In this document: piece after piece, positions 1 to 9,456 of the stretch
How the letters are laid out: each line of letters opens with the position of its first letter
How positions within the stretch are numbered: the stretch's first letter is position 1
Assembly: GCF_903915725.1 (NCBI RefSeq)
Contig: NZ_CAIWTY010000064.1
Span: 26,614 to 90,613, forward strand
Direction: 5' to 3'
DNA from: an uncultured Rhodopila sp.
Lineage (GTDB): Bacteria > Pseudomonadota > Alphaproteobacteria > Acetobacterales > Acetobacteraceae
DNA: 64,000 nt
Notes under the pieces: generated by a model
Databases searched by the model: none
What the model was told of the DNA's origin: nothing
Seen by the model: only the letters and a program-made list of their open reading frames with translations
Translations under genes and position numbers: made by a program

Positions 1-237
1 GGTCAGCGGATCGAGGGTGTGGAACGGGCGCCCGTCCGGATCGGTTACCAGCGCCGGGTGATCCGAAAAGAATACGGCGTCGAACCGGCCGCGATGGGCG
101 ATTTCCGCCAGCCCGCGGTAATAGGCGGGATCGGTGATCTCCTGCCGGTTGCCCGTGCGGTACGGCCAGGCCTTGGCGACGTAGCCGGTGGTGTTGAGGC
201 CGACATTGAGGTTGAGTTGGCGTTGGGACTGGCTCAT
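1..237 (-). CDS. NtaA/SnaA/DszA-type flavin-dependent monooxygenase, N-terminal part only
   Basis: The first 79 codons of a minus-strand gene starting at the ATG at 237-235 and running off the left edge. The protein opens MSQSQRQLNLNVGLNTTG and contains the strand-helix segment RGRFDAVFFSDHPAL, the N-terminal signature of the two-component FMNH2-dependent monooxygenases (NtaA, SnaA, DszA, SsuD superfamily). It closely resembles the start of the genes at 14741 and 32813. It is divergent from the binding-protein gene at 406, so both may be controlled from 238-405. The substrate cannot be read from this part; an organosulfur compound is inferred from the neighbours. Confidence 0.85.
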   Translation of the reverse strand, partial: MSQSQRQLNLNVGLNTTGYVAKAWPYRTGNRQEITDPAYYRGLAEIAHRGRFDAVFFSDHPALVTDPDGRPFHTLDPLT

Positions 238-405
238 GCGGCCCTCGGGTTGGCTGGGTTGTCGGCCGCGCGATACAACGCGCCGATTGCGGCAAAGTTG
301 CCTATTCAACGTGGCTTGTCGATGGGTAAATCCACGTGCCACTAGCGTATGGAACGAAATCCACGCTATAGGCTGTCAGATCGCTTCGCAACCCGGGAAA
401 CAAAG

Positions 406-1989
406 ATGCCGCATGCTCCGTCCCGCCGAACCCTGCTGCTGTCGGGGGCGGCCGCCAGCCTGTTTCCCCCCGGCGCGAAGGCACAGCCAGCGCGGGGCGG
501 CTCCGTCGCGATCAATATCGGCACCGAACCGCCGCTGCTGCTGCAGGTCGCGCAATCGGCAGGTGCCACCTACTATATCGGCGGCAAGATCAACGAGGGG
601 CTGCTGACCTACGACAAGAACCTCAACCCGCTGCCGCTGCTGGCGACGGAATGGACGGTGGCGCCGGACGGGTTGCGCTACCGGTTCAGGCTGCGCGAGG
701 GCGTGACGTGGCATGACGGCCAGAATTTCACCGCTGACGATGTTGCTTTTTCGATCCTGACGCTGAAGCAATACCACCCGCGTGGCCGGGCGACGTTTGC
801 GAATGTGGAGCAGGCGAACGTGCTCGGCCCGCATGAGGTGGAACTGGTGCTGTCGAAGCCGGCGCCGTATCTGCTCGCCGCTTTCGCCGGCTTTGAATCG
901 CCGATTGTGCCGAAGCATCTGTATGACGGGACCAACGTCGCGGACAATCCCCATAACGCCGCGCCCATCGGCACCGGTCCTTTCCGGTTCGTTGAATGGG
1001 CGCGCGGCAGCCATGTGCGGTTGGTGCGCAACGAAAACTACTGGGGTGCGCCGAAGCCGTATCTCGACCAGATCATCTTCCGTTTCATCGTCGATCCCGC
1101 AGCGGCGGCGGTGGCCATAGAGAGCGGCGATGTGCAGGTTTCGGTGGCGAACCTGCCGCTGGCTGATATCGCCCGGCTGAAGGCTCAGCCGAACCTTGTC
1201 GTCTCCACCGCTCCGGTTCCGTATTCACCGACGATCGCACGGGCCGAGTTCAATCTGGAGAACCCGTATCTGGCTGATATCCGGGTCCGGCATGCGATTG
1301 CTTACGCGATCAACAAGGACTTCATCGTCAACACCGTCTATCTCGGCTATGCGACGCGGCTTGACGGGCCGATCAGCCCGGACCTTGCGGCGTTTTATGC
1401 GGCGGATGTGCCGAAATATGCGTTCAGCCCGGCCAAGGCCGAGGCGCTGCTGGACGAGGCTGGTTATGAACGCGGCCCCGACGGGTATCGTTTCAGGCTG
1501 TTCATCGACCCGACCCAGCCCTCCGGCCCGCCGAAGCAGACGGCGGAATATTTCGCTCAGGCGCTCGGCAAGGTGGGCATCAAGGTGGAGCTACGGACGC
1601 AGGATTTCGCCGCGTTCGTGAAACGCATTTTCACGGATCGCAGCTTTGACATTGCGATCGAGGGGATGAGCAATTTCTATGACCCGACTGTCGGCGTGCA
1701 GCGGCTGTATTGGTCGAAGACCTTCAAGCCCGGCGTTCCGTTCACCAACGGATCGAAATATCTGAGCCCCGAGGTGGATCGGCTTTTGGAGTCCGCGGCG
1801 GTGGAAATCGATCCGGCGCGTCGCCGCAAGCTGTTCGAAGCGTTCCAGACGCGGGTGGTGGAAGACCTGCCGACGCTCGACCTCGTTACGCCATCCGTCA
1901 TTACGATCTACGACAAGCGCGTCAAGAACCTGCAGGTGGGCGCCGAGCACCTGTGGAGCAATGGCGCCGATATCTACCTGGAAGAGTGA
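406..1989 (+). CDS. ABC transporter substrate-binding protein, family 5 (peptide/nickel/organic solute)
   Basis: A periplasmic solute-binding protein of the DppA/OppA type, 527 residues from the ATG at 406. An upstream in-frame ATG at 349 is possible, but 406 puts an RR-containing signal peptide (PSRRTLLLSGAAASLF) at the very N-terminus, which suggests Tat or Sec export. The family 5 features are clear: EGLLTYDKNL, LATEWTVAPDG, LREGVTWHDGQ and IGTGPFRFVEW. It is a paralog of the protein at 26010-27581. No permease or ATPase follows here. The gene is 10 bp upstream of an SfnB/DszC-like oxidoreductase, so it probably delivers an organosulfur compound and may borrow the permeases of a Dpp-type operon elsewhere in the window. 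Confidence 0.88.
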   Translation: MPHAPSRRTLLLSGAAASLFPPGAKAQPARGGSVAINIGTEPPLLLQVAQSAGATYYIGGKINEGLLTYDKNLNPLPLLATEWTVAPDGLRYRFRLREGVTWHDGQNFTADDVAFSILTLKQYHPRGRATFANVEQANVLGPHEVELVLSKPAPYLLAAFAGFESPIVPKHLYDGTNVADNPHNAAPIGTGPFRFVEWARGSHVRLVRNENYWGAPKPYLDQIIFRFIVDPAAAAVAIESGDVQVSVANLPLADIARLKAQPNLVVSTAPVPYSPTIARAEFNLENPYLADIRVRHAIAYAINKDFIVNTVYLGYATRLDGPISPDLAAFYAADVPKYAFSPAKAEALLDEAGYERGPDGYRFRLFIDPTQPSGPPKQTAEYFAQALGKVGIKVELRTQDFAAFVKRIFTDRSFDIAIEGMSNFYDPTVGVQRLYWSKTFKPGVPFTNGSKYLSPEVDRLLESAAVEIDPARRRKLFEAFQTRVVEDLPTLDLVTPSVITIYDKRVKNLQVGAEHLWSNGADIYLEE

Positions 1990-1999
1990 GTTCTTTGAC

Positions 2000-3208
2000 A
2001 TGACCGTTGCAGCACCCGTCACGCGCGACGCCTTGCTGGCCCGCGTGCCCGGCTTCGTTGCCGAAATCGCCGATGGCGCGGCGCGGCGCGAGCAGGAGCG
2101 GGAATTGCCGTTCGCCGCCTTCGCCCGCCTTCGGGAGCTGGGCCTCGGCACGATCCGCGTCCCCGCTTCGCTTGGCGGCCCCGGCGGTTCGGCCTCCGAC
2201 GCTATCGGCTTGATCGCCGATATCGCGGTGGGCGATCCGAATGTGGCGCACGCGCTGCGGCCGCATTTCAACTATGTCGAGGCGGCCGTCCTGACGCCCG
2301 AGGCGCACCGCGACGCCGCCGCGATCCCGCGCATCCTGTCGGGCAAGCTGTTCGGCGGCGCGCATACCGAACAGGGCACCGCCCGCCCCGGGCAGGTGAC
2401 TTTGCGGCTGAGCCGGCAGGGCGGCGGGTTCCGGTTGAATGGCCGCAAATGGTATGCGACCGGCACGGCGTTCGCCGATTATGCCTCGTTCAGCGCGGTG
2501 GACGATGACGGGCAGCCGACGGGCGTGCTGATCCCGACGGATCGGGCGGGGCTGAGCATCCTCGACGACTGGGACGGCATGGGGCAGCGCCTGACCGCGA
2601 GCGGCGGCGTGCTGTTCGAAAATGTGGAGGTGCTGCCGGAGGAGATCGTGCGGCGGCGGCTGGAGACGCCGGTGGGGCGGCATTGCTCGACCTTGCGGCA
2701 GTTGCATCTGGCGGCCTGCGCGGCCGGGGTGCTGCGCAATGTGCTCGGCGACGGGCTGGATTATGTGCGCCGGGAGGCGCGTGCGGCGGCGCACAGCACC
2801 GCGGAGACGGCGGGCGGCGATCCGTTCGTGCAGCAGACGATTGGCGAGATTGCGGCGGTGTCGTTCGCGGTGGATGCGGCTGTTGCGGCGGCGGCGCGGC
2901 GGCTGGATGACTCGGCGGCGGCGTTCGCGGGCGGCGATGCGGCGGCGATCGAGGCGGCGCTGATCGAGAGTTCGCTAGCCACGGCGCGGGTGCAGTTGCT
3001 GCTCGGGCAGCTTGGCACGCGCACGACGGAGCGGCTGTTCGACCTCGGCGGCGGGTCCACGACCGCCCGCGCGCTGAATTTCGATCGGCATTGGCGGAAT
3101 GTGCGCACGGTGCTGAGCCATAATCCGCTGGCGCATAAGGCGCGGGTTGTGGGGGATTATTTGATCAATGGGACGACGACGCATTTGCGGGAGGGGAAGG
3201 TGTTTTGA
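2000..3208 (+). CDS. Acyl-CoA dehydrogenase-fold flavin oxidoreductase, SfnB/DszC-like
   Basis: A 402-residue protein with the acyl-CoA dehydrogenase fold, starting at the ATG at 2000 just after the binding-protein stop. It has the N-terminal helical domain, a middle beta domain (LNGRKWYATGTAFADY) and a C-terminal helix bundle ending HWRNVRTVLSHNPLAHKAR. That ending is typical of the SfnB/DszC branch rather than true acyl-CoA dehydrogenases. DszC oxygenates sulfides using FMNH2, and SfnB proteins occur in sulfone and sulfonate utilisation loci. Coupling to the upstream transporter component suggests oxidation of an imported sulfur compound. The exact reaction is not determined. Confidence 0.82.
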   Translation: MTVAAPVTRDALLARVPGFVAEIADGAARREQERELPFAAFARLRELGLGTIRVPASLGGPGGSASDAIGLIADIAVGDPNVAHALRPHFNYVEAAVLTPEAHRDAAAIPRILSGKLFGGAHTEQGTARPGQVTLRLSRQGGGFRLNGRKWYATGTAFADYASFSAVDDDGQPTGVLIPTDRAGLSILDDWDGMGQRLTASGGVLFENVEVLPEEIVRRRLETPVGRHCSTLRQLHLAACAAGVLRNVLGDGLDYVRREARAAAHSTAETAGGDPFVQQTIGEIAAVSFAVDAAVAAAARRLDDSAAAFAGGDAAAIEAALIESSLATARVQLLLGQLGTRTTERLFDLGGGSTTARALNFDRHWRNVRTVLSHNPLAHKARVVGDYLINGTTTHLREGKVF

Positions 3209-3242
3209 GCGGGTGTATCGGCCGTGCGGGGGCAGCTAGCTA

Positions 3243-3271
3243 TTGCTATTTTGCGCCGTAATCGGTATAAT
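3243..3271 (+). promoter_or_regulatory. Sigma-70-type promoter for the STAND NTPase gene
   Basis: A TTGCTA -35 element at 3243-3248 and a perfect TATAAT -10 at 3266-3271 are separated by 17 bp. They lie about 100 bp upstream of the ATG at 3369. A consensus -10 in an otherwise GC-rich window, immediately before a gene that looks foreign, suggests the defence gene carries its own promoter and is not read from the upstream operon. Confidence 0.6.
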
Positions 3272-3368
3272 TTCGAACTTACACCCCGAGTTGAGATCCC
3301 ACTGAGCTGGTGTTACCGCCGATGCCAAACCCCGACGTGATCCAGGAATCGCAGCCGCTGGCCAATTC

Positions 3369-6300
3369 ATGCCGAGTATGACACCACAAATTCCCAACTT
3401 GCGACTCGACACGACAGGATTGCGTGGAGCGTTCGAGGAGTTTTGCTGCCAGCTCTTCCGGCGCGCGCCGGAAATTCCCAACAACAGCCAGTATCGGCGC
3501 GTTCGCGGCGATGGCGGCGATGGCGGCGTCGAGGCGCTTTGGACATTGCCTGCGGCAGAGGTCTGGGGGCTTCAGGCTAAGTTCTTCGATACCCTGGGCG
3601 CCAGCCAGAAGACCAACCTAACCGAGTCCGTTCGCCAAGCGGCGGCGAATTATCCCAGCCTCGCCCACTATACGATTTGTCTGCCGTTTAATCTCACAGC
3701 TAAGACGGGTGCGAAGGCAGGGAGACCGAAGCGCGGCCAGCACGAGAAGATTTCAGAATGGATTGCTGAATGGAGTTCGGAGCTCGCCGCTCAGGGACGC
3801 TCGGTTCAGTTCGAAATATGGGATGAAAGCGAGCTCCTTGGCCGATTGGCCGCGGTCGATACGACCGGCGGTCTTGCACGGTACTGGTTCGACCAGGAAG
3901 CGTTGACCGCTGCTTGGTTCGCCGAACGGCTCGCTGAAGCGAAGGCACAAGCAGGATCGCGTTATAGCCCTGAGTTGACCGTTGCGACACCCTTAGGTGA
4001 AGCCCTACAAGCGTTTGGCCGCTCCGGTCTGTGGGCCAAGAGGATCGAGCAGCTTACCAGCAAGTACGCCGAGAAGCTCGACTGGTGGCGCAAGACCACG
4101 GAAGCTATGACTAAGCCCCTCAGCTTGCCGGAGGAACTGATCGGCGAAGCGAGGGCGGTCGCTGAGGCGGCTGAACCGTTGAATCAGCACCTGAGTGGTG
4201 CAATCGAAGATCCCAGGCTGTTGATACTTCCGGCATTCCAGGATGCTGTTCGACTATCTCTTTCGCGCGGAGTTGGGCTCGAACCGAAGATCAAACAAGC
4301 CCTCATCACGGCACATGGAGAAAATGCGGACAGTCCTGGGTTCCGCCAATGGCGTGCGGAATACATGGCTGATTTTCCGATGGCACCCCTCGACCACTTA
4401 CGGGAACTTCTGGCGATCCTTGGTGAGATTGAAGTTCTCGCCTTTCAACCCGAAGGACGGCTCCCTGCTGCAACTGGCATGTTGGTACGAGGCGAAGCGG
4501 GGATTGGGAAAACGCACGGCATTCTCGACGCATCGCTTAAGCGACAAGCTTCCGGGATCCCGTCGCTCGTGCTGTTCGGCGACGACGTCAGTGACGATGA
4601 CCCATGGCAATCATTGATCAAAAAAACCGGCCTCGAAACAAGACTTGGCCGTGACGCCTTTCTCGATGCGCTGAATGCGGCCGCTGAAGCTACAGGGTTC
4701 CCCTTGGTCATCTTTATAGATGCGTTGAACGAAACCCAGCCAGACCGGCGGAGGTGGCAAAGCTGGCTGCCTCCTATGCTCGAACAGGTCAAGCGCCGGC
4801 CGTTTCTCAAGCTTTGTGTGACTTGCCGCGAGATCTATGTGCGCGAGGTGATTCCACCAACGCTCGACATTCCTGTCATCGAGCACAATGGGTTTCTCGG
4901 CCGAGAATATGAGGCGCTATTCACCTTCTTCCGCCATTATGCCCTTGGCGTCCCTGGGGAACCACTTCTGCATGACGAATTCGCCAATCCGCTATTCTTG
5001 CGCCTGGTGTGCGAAGCGCTCCGCGAGACGCGGGCGCAAGCGATTCCGGTCGGTCGCGAGGGTATCCGTGCGATCATCAATCTGCTGCTTCGGGCCAAGA
5101 ACGACCGCGCCGCAATCGCCTTCGACTATGACCGACGTGAGAATCGCGTAAGCGAGGCCATGCTTCGTCTTGCCGGAGCAATGGCCTCAGCCGGAAGCCG
5201 CACGCTTCCGCTAGCGGATGCACGTTCTTTGGTTGATGGACCGGCCGACACCCGGTCTCAGTCGCTTTTTGCAGTGCTGGAATCGGAGTCGCTTGTTTCC
5301 ATAGTCGAGAAGCTGCCCCTGGGTCTTGGAGCCGAGCCATCGTATTCCGTGCGGTTTACATTTGAGCGTATCAGCGACCATCTTATTGCGGAACATTTAT
5401 TGGCCGGCGTCATAGACTTGCCAACTGCGTTTTCTTTCGGTGGCGCATTTCACTTTCTTGCCGCCAGCGATGAGGCAGCGAAAACGAATGCCGGGTTGCT
5501 CGAAGCGCTTTCAATCCAGTTGCCTGAAAAATATGGAACCGAACTTATCGACGTCGTGCAGAATATCGACCAAGCCCTATTGTGGAAGACCTTCATTGCA
5601 AGCATACAGTGGAGGAATCCGCTCTTTGTCACGGACCGCACGGTTCAACTTGTTTACACTGGCCTGAGTTCCAAAGAGACCTTTGTTGCCATGTCTGAAG
5701 CCGTGCTTGGTTGCGCCGTGCGGCCCGACCACCCGTTAAATGCGCGGTTTCTGGCTTCGATCCTGAATGGCATGCCCTTGCTGGCGCGCGACCCGTTGTG
5801 GGCCCACTGTTTGGAAGAATCGTACTCCGCCTGGAGCGATACTATACGACCCAAAAGTGGGGTGCATCGGCTGATCGAAGCCGCACGTCGCGGCAATCTC
5901 GATAATCTTCCATATGAAGTCGGGACACTATGGGCGACCATTCTTGCTTGGTTTTGTGCCTCACCAGACCGTCGTATCCGCGATCGAGCTACCATGGCGA
6001 TGGTGAGTGTCTTTCGCGCCCGGCCGGGCTGCATCACGCCGATGCTGCAGTTTTTGCACAGCGACGACGAATACATCTCGGAGCGCGTTCTTGTCGCCGC
6101 CTATGGTGCACTCCTTCTTCTTAATGCGGCCACCCCGGAGTTAGGAGATGCCGCGACCTTTGTTTATCAAATGTACTTCGCAGAGGGCGTTCCGCCACTT
6201 AATGCGAGCTTGCGCGATCACGGGCGACTAATCATTGAGTTATCCGTCGAGATGGACGTAGCACCCGATGGAGTCGATGCAGGTTTGTTCCGTCCGCCGT

Positions 6301-7616
6301 ATAATAGTGTCTGGCCTATCGCGCTTCCCTCCGAGGATGACATAGGAAGCTACGCCGCGGATCGAAAGCGGTTTCCACAGCTGGACCTCGTGCAGATGAT
6401 CGGCCTCGCCACGGGGACGGATTTTGCGCGCTATGTTGTCGAGCCGTGCGTGGCAAACGCCTTCGATCTTAAAAAGTGCAGCCTCGACAAGCTCGGCATC
6501 TTTCGTTGGTTCCAAAAAAAGGCGGTCGAGTTCGGCTATCCAGGTCCCCGGGATCAATGCGCCTCTTTCGATCGCATTTTACTAAGTACATTCGGTGGAG
6601 GCCGCGGGAGGCCAGGTTGGGCCGAGCGTCTGGGAAAGAAATACTACTGGATATTTTTGCGCCAACTCGTTGGCCAACTGGCGGACCACGCCGACCGCAA
6701 GAGTTGGTCCAAGACCCTCCCGCCTTCTGCTGACCTACAGGGTCTCGATCTACGCGACCTTGATCCGACAGATGTCCGTCAGTTTCTACCTGCGCCCGAG
6801 GGCGATCATGCCTGGCTCACGCCTGCGCCCTATGTTTTTCGAGGAAGGGATATCCCGGTAGGGGATGCCGGTTGGGTTAGCGAGAACGACCTAACGGATA
6901 TCTCGCATGTGCTTATGTTGACCGATTCGGACAGCAGGGTGTGGCAAGTTCTCGACCTAAGTCATTCATGGGACGGGAAACGAAAGGAAATCAGTCGGAA
7001 CAGGTCATATCGGCATGTCAGCCGGAGTGTTCGTGCCGCCACATGCGACGCGGCGGATATTCAAAGAGTTACGCAGGCATTCGCAGAAGCCCCCCTCGAC
7101 CATTTCAATCACGGACCGCACGATTATCGCGGTTACCTTGGTGAATATCCGCGCCGGTGGCCCTATGCGCACCGTTCGGAGGAGTCGATCACCTTCAGGG
7201 GTAAAGACAGCGGCGTTGCATTTCACTATCTTGCGCTGAGTCAGCTCCGTGGCAGAGAATGGGAACGTGACTACAGCCACGTCAGCGGGACAAAGACGCT
7301 TTTGATGCCGTCAACTGCGCTGGTGCAGGCTGGTAACCTTCAGTGGGATTGCTGCGGCAGTTGGCGCGACTCTAGCCATCAAGTGCAAATTCAGGACCCC
7401 TGGTGGTGGTCGGACAAGCCTGCCGCCCTCATATGCCGAGCCGATTACATGGATCGCTTTCTCAAAGAAAATGACTTAGCACTTATCATCCTCGGCTTTC
7501 AGATGAAGTTTATCGCTGGCGGCATGAATGACGGAGGGCGCCTAACTGAGCGCTCGCTCTTCATCCGTAATCATGCCAAAACAAAGCTGGTCAAACGCTA
7601 CCTCGTGCCCGAATAA
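3369..7616 (+). CDS. Mrr-like nuclease-STAND NTPase, Avs (AVAST)-like antiphage defence protein
   Basis: A 1415-residue protein. Residues 45-75 carry a PD-(D/E)xK/Mrr-type nuclease core: RGDGGDGGVEALW with probable catalytic Asp51, then WGLQAKFF with Gln69 and Lys71. A STAND-type NTPase follows: Walker A GEAGIGKTH at 375-383, Walker B LVIFIDALNET at 446-456 and a TCRE motif near 485. The remaining roughly 900 residues are a long helical region, expected to be the sensor. This architecture matches Avs-type proteins, which recognise conserved phage proteins, oligomerise and cleave DNA. Base composition is visibly less GC-rich than its neighbours and an isolated TATAAT promoter precedes it, so horizontal acquisition is likely. 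The specific Avs subtype cannot be assigned by eye. Confidence 0.8.
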   Translation: MPSMTPQIPNLRLDTTGLRGAFEEFCCQLFRRAPEIPNNSQYRRVRGDGGDGGVEALWTLPAAEVWGLQAKFFDTLGASQKTNLTESVRQAAANYPSLAHYTICLPFNLTAKTGAKAGRPKRGQHEKISEWIAEWSSELAAQGRSVQFEIWDESELLGRLAAVDTTGGLARYWFDQEALTAAWFAERLAEAKAQAGSRYSPELTVATPLGEALQAFGRSGLWAKRIEQLTSKYAEKLDWWRKTTEAMTKPLSLPEELIGEARAVAEAAEPLNQHLSGAIEDPRLLILPAFQDAVRLSLSRGVGLEPKIKQALITAHGENADSPGFRQWRAEYMADFPMAPLDHLRELLAILGEIEVLAFQPEGRLPAATGMLVRGEAGIGKTHGILDASLKRQASGIPSLVLFGDDVSDDDPWQSLIKKTGLETRLGRDAFLDALNAAAEATGFPLVIFIDALNETQPDRRRWQSWLPPMLEQVKRRPFLKLCVTCREIYVREVIPPTLDIPVIEHNGFLGREYEALFTFFRHYALGVPGEPLLHDEFANPLFLRLVCEALRETRAQAIPVGREGIRAIINLLLRAKNDRAAIAFDYDRRENRVSEAMLRLAGAMASAGSRTLPLADARSLVDGPADTRSQSLFAVLESESLVSIVEKLPLGLGAEPSYSVRFTFERISDHLIAEHLLAGVIDLPTAFSFGGAFHFLAASDEAAKTNAGLLEALSIQLPEKYGTELIDVVQNIDQALLWKTFIASIQWRNPLFVTDRTVQLVYTGLSSKETFVAMSEAVLGCAVRPDHPLNARFLASILNGMPLLARDPLWAHCLEESYSAWSDTIRPKSGVHRLIEAARRGNLDNLPYEVGTLWATILAWFCASPDRRIRDRATMAMVSVFRARPGCITPMLQFLHSDDEYISERVLVAAYGALLLLNAATPELGDAATFVYQMYFAEGVPPLNASLRDHGRLIIELSVEMDVAPDGVDAGLFRPPYNSVWPIALPSEDDIGSYAADRKRFPQLDLVQMIGLATGTDFARYVVEPCVANAFDLKKCSLDKLGIFRWFQKKAVEFGYPGPRDQCASFDRILLSTFGGGRGRPGWAERLGKKYYWIFLRQLVGQLADHADRKSWSKTLPPSADLQGLDLRDLDPTDVRQFLPAPEGDHAWLTPAPYVFRGRDIPVGDAGWVSENDLTDISHVLMLTDSDSRVWQVLDLSHSWDGKRKEISRNRSYRHVSRSVRAATCDAADIQRVTQAFAEAPLDHFNHGPHDYRGYLGEYPRRWPYAHRSEESITFRGKDSGVAFHYLALSQLRGREWERDYSHVSGTKTLLMPSTALVQAGNLQWDCCGSWRDSSHQVQIQDPWWWSDKPAALICRADYMDRFLKENDLALIILGFQMKFIAGGMNDGGRLTERSLFIRNHAKTKLVKRYLVPE

Positions 7617-7972
7617 TCGCGCACATATCGGGTCGGACTTTCGAGCGCCTTGATCAGCCTTCTTCGCAGGGTCCGGCCTTGCGCCGCCGTGTCCTCATCG
7701 GCGTGATACCGGGAAACCTGGTCGATAGCGATCCGCCGTTGCGCGGCTGCAACCTGCTTCTGCACCGTCAGGAAAGTATCGATGATCAGGTCCGTGACCC
7801 GGTGGGCTTCGGGGGTATTCAGGAAGCTCGGAACGCGGGCGATGCCTCGCTCGGTGAAGACTCGGGGCGGATGCCGCCGGCCGCCCCACTCCTGTCTTGA
7901 GGTCGCAATCTGCGACCTCAAAGCAGCGAACTCCTCCACCGTCAGCACGAAGCAGTGCCCGTCGTCTACCAA
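7598..7972 (-). pseudogene. ORF6N-domain DNA-binding protein, truncated remnant
   Basis: About 124 residues in frame from a TTG at 7972. The stretch HCFVLTVEEFAALRSQIATS, then GGRRHPPRVFTERGIA and TVQKQVAAAQRR, matches the C-terminal half of ORF6N/KilA-type domains, in which the usual sequence is FxLTxEEFxxLRSQIATS, GGRRYPPYVFTEQGVA. The N-terminal half of the domain is absent: upstream in-frame sequence reads unrelated Arg-rich residues. ORF6N proteins are common in phages and integrative elements. The end overlaps the 3' end of the STAND gene by 19 bp. It is probably a leftover of the mobile element that brought in that gene; a short functional protein cannot be excluded. Confidence 0.6.
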
Positions 7973-7998
7973 ATGGGCCCGCCTCCGGGCGCAGCCTG

Positions 7999-8385
7999 TC
8001 AGGCGGCAGGCCCTATTGGTGGCCCTTCGAATCCGACTGAAAAACCTTGGCGACGCGCAAACTCTGCTGCTTCAGCCATTCTATCCTTGATGCCGGCAAC
8101 GGATTCAACACGACATAAGTATCCGGCCTCGATGTCTGTGAGGCATTCGGCGCCGTGACCGAATTCGAAGCGCCAGAATTGTTTGAGCTCATCTCCATGC
8201 TTCTTATCTGGCACCTCCAGCACCTCATTGCGAACCGCAATTTGCCGGGCTTCCCGGGTTTCCGTCAGGGTTGTCATGCCGATCACGTGGCCGCCGAGGT
8301 GTTCGACAAAGCCGCGGAGATTCGCAAGCGTCCCGCCAAACCCGTCATGGTCGTCAACGAGAAGATAGTCGGCGCCGGCGTCCAC
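7999..8385 (-). pseudogene. Phosphoribosyltransferase, 5'-truncated remnant
   Basis: The readable frame begins with DAGADYLLVDDHDGFGGTLA, which contains the PRPP-binding loop (VDD.....GTL) of type I phosphoribosyltransferases. It continues through GMTTLTETREARQIAV to the family's C-terminal part. The N-terminal half, which holds the rest of the active-site hood, is missing. Homology-like sequence stops about 20 bp upstream of 8385 and an in-frame stop lies at the 3' end of the DszB-like gene. Proteins of this type are frequent on plasmids and integrative elements. The gene appears to have been cut at the junction near 8410, which would mark one edge of the inserted block. Confidence 0.6.
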
Positions 8386-8436
8386 CTCGCCGGTAAATGA
8401 CAGTATCGCGGTGTCCGTCGCATTCCCGGTTAGCCA

Positions 8437-9456
8437 TCACTCCGCCACCGCCTCCTGCCGACTATCAATCGGCCGCCGATCCACCCAGGCATCGACATCG
8501 AAATCGTTCTCCAAGAACCCCCAAGCCAGCAGAAAATCCTTGAAATGCGCAATCGCCGCGACCTGCCCCGGGTCCAGCGACAACCCCAGCTTCAGATGCA
8601 CATCGGCACCGTAGGCGGCCCCGGCAGCCTCCTCGCTCACCCCCACCTCGCGCGCGACAATCCGCCGCGTCTCCTCCGGATTGGCCCGCGCCCAGGCCGC
8701 CGCCCGGTCCACCTGAGCCACAAGCACGGCGGCCAGATCGGGACGTTCCTCGATGAACGAGGCATCCACCGTCAGCGTCCGAGGCGTGCCGTTGTTGATG
8801 CGGATGTTCGGGTCCGGATGGTGCCCGGTCTCCACCAGCACCCGCGCGCCCAGCAGGTTCGCGATCGCCACACCCTCGCCGCCCTTGACGAACACCGCGT
8901 CCACCCGTCCGGCGGCCAGCGCCGCGATCTCCGCCCAATACGGCTGCCGCCGGCTCAGCCCGTGCAAACCAGCATCTCCCCGCTCCGTAATGATCGGCTT
9001 CGCAACAACAACGTCCACCAACGTAACGTCCTCCGCCGTGCCACCGATGACAGTCAGTGCCGAAACGATCCCCTTCAGCGCCGTGGCGCGGTGGAAATCG
9101 ACAATCGGCCCCGCCCGCCGCGGCACGCCGATACGCGCACCCTTCAGGTCCCGCAGCGGCGAGTCCGGCAGCGTAATCACCGCCTGGAACTCGTCCACCC
9201 GGGTCAAGCCAATAAGCCGGGTCTCGCGTCCGTCGGAGCGGGCCCGGATCGCCGGGATATTGCCGCCCTGGCGAAACGACCACGGCAGCGTGTGGGTGAA
9301 ATGGCTCTCCCGCACGGAGGCATCGCGCGACTCCCCGATCGACTTCACCGCAATGCCATGCGCCTCGAACGCGGCATCGATCCAGCCGAAGCGCGCGGCG
9401 ATGCCAAGCGGGGAGGGGACAGGGCAGCGCGTGTACCAAACGGTGTCATACGGCAT
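8437..9456 (-). CDS. DszB-like sulfinate desulfinase (periplasmic-binding fold enzyme)
   Basis: 339 residues from the ATG at 9456, with AGGAGG seven bases upstream. The fold is that of SsuA/TauA binding proteins, but there is no signal peptide and the N-terminus matches 2'-hydroxybiphenyl-2-sulfinate desulfinase. It has RCPVPSP with Cys11 (DszB Cys27), SHFTH with His52 (DszB His60) and FRQGGNIPA with Arg62 (DszB Arg70). The His-to-Arg spacing of ten is the same as in DszB. All three catalytic residues are therefore present. DszB cleaves C-S in an aryl sulfinate to release sulfite; the substrate here may be another sulfinate. Its start overlaps the end of the DszC-like gene by 11 bp, implying coupled translation. 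Confidence 0.75.
   Translation of the reverse strand: MPYDTVWYTRCPVPSPLGIAARFGWIDAAFEAHGIAVKSIGESRDASVRESHFTHTLPWSFRQGGNIPAIRARSDGRETRLIGLTRVDEFQAVITLPDSPLRDLKGARIGVPRRAGPIVDFHRATALKGIVSALTVIGGTAEDVTLVDVVVAKPIITERGDAGLHGLSRRQPYWAEIAALAAGRVDAVFVKGGEGVAIANLLGARVLVETGHHPDPNIRINNGTPRTLTVDASFIEERPDLAAVLVAQVDRAAAWARANPEETRRIVAREVGVSEEAAGAAYGADVHLKLGLSLDPGQVAAIAHFKDFLLAWGFLENDFDVDAWVDRRPIDSRQEAVAE

Noticed and set aside
19..345. A 108-codon plus-strand open frame at the left edge
   Set aside because: The minus strand here clearly encodes the start of a flavin monooxygenase, so the plus-strand frame is a shadow.
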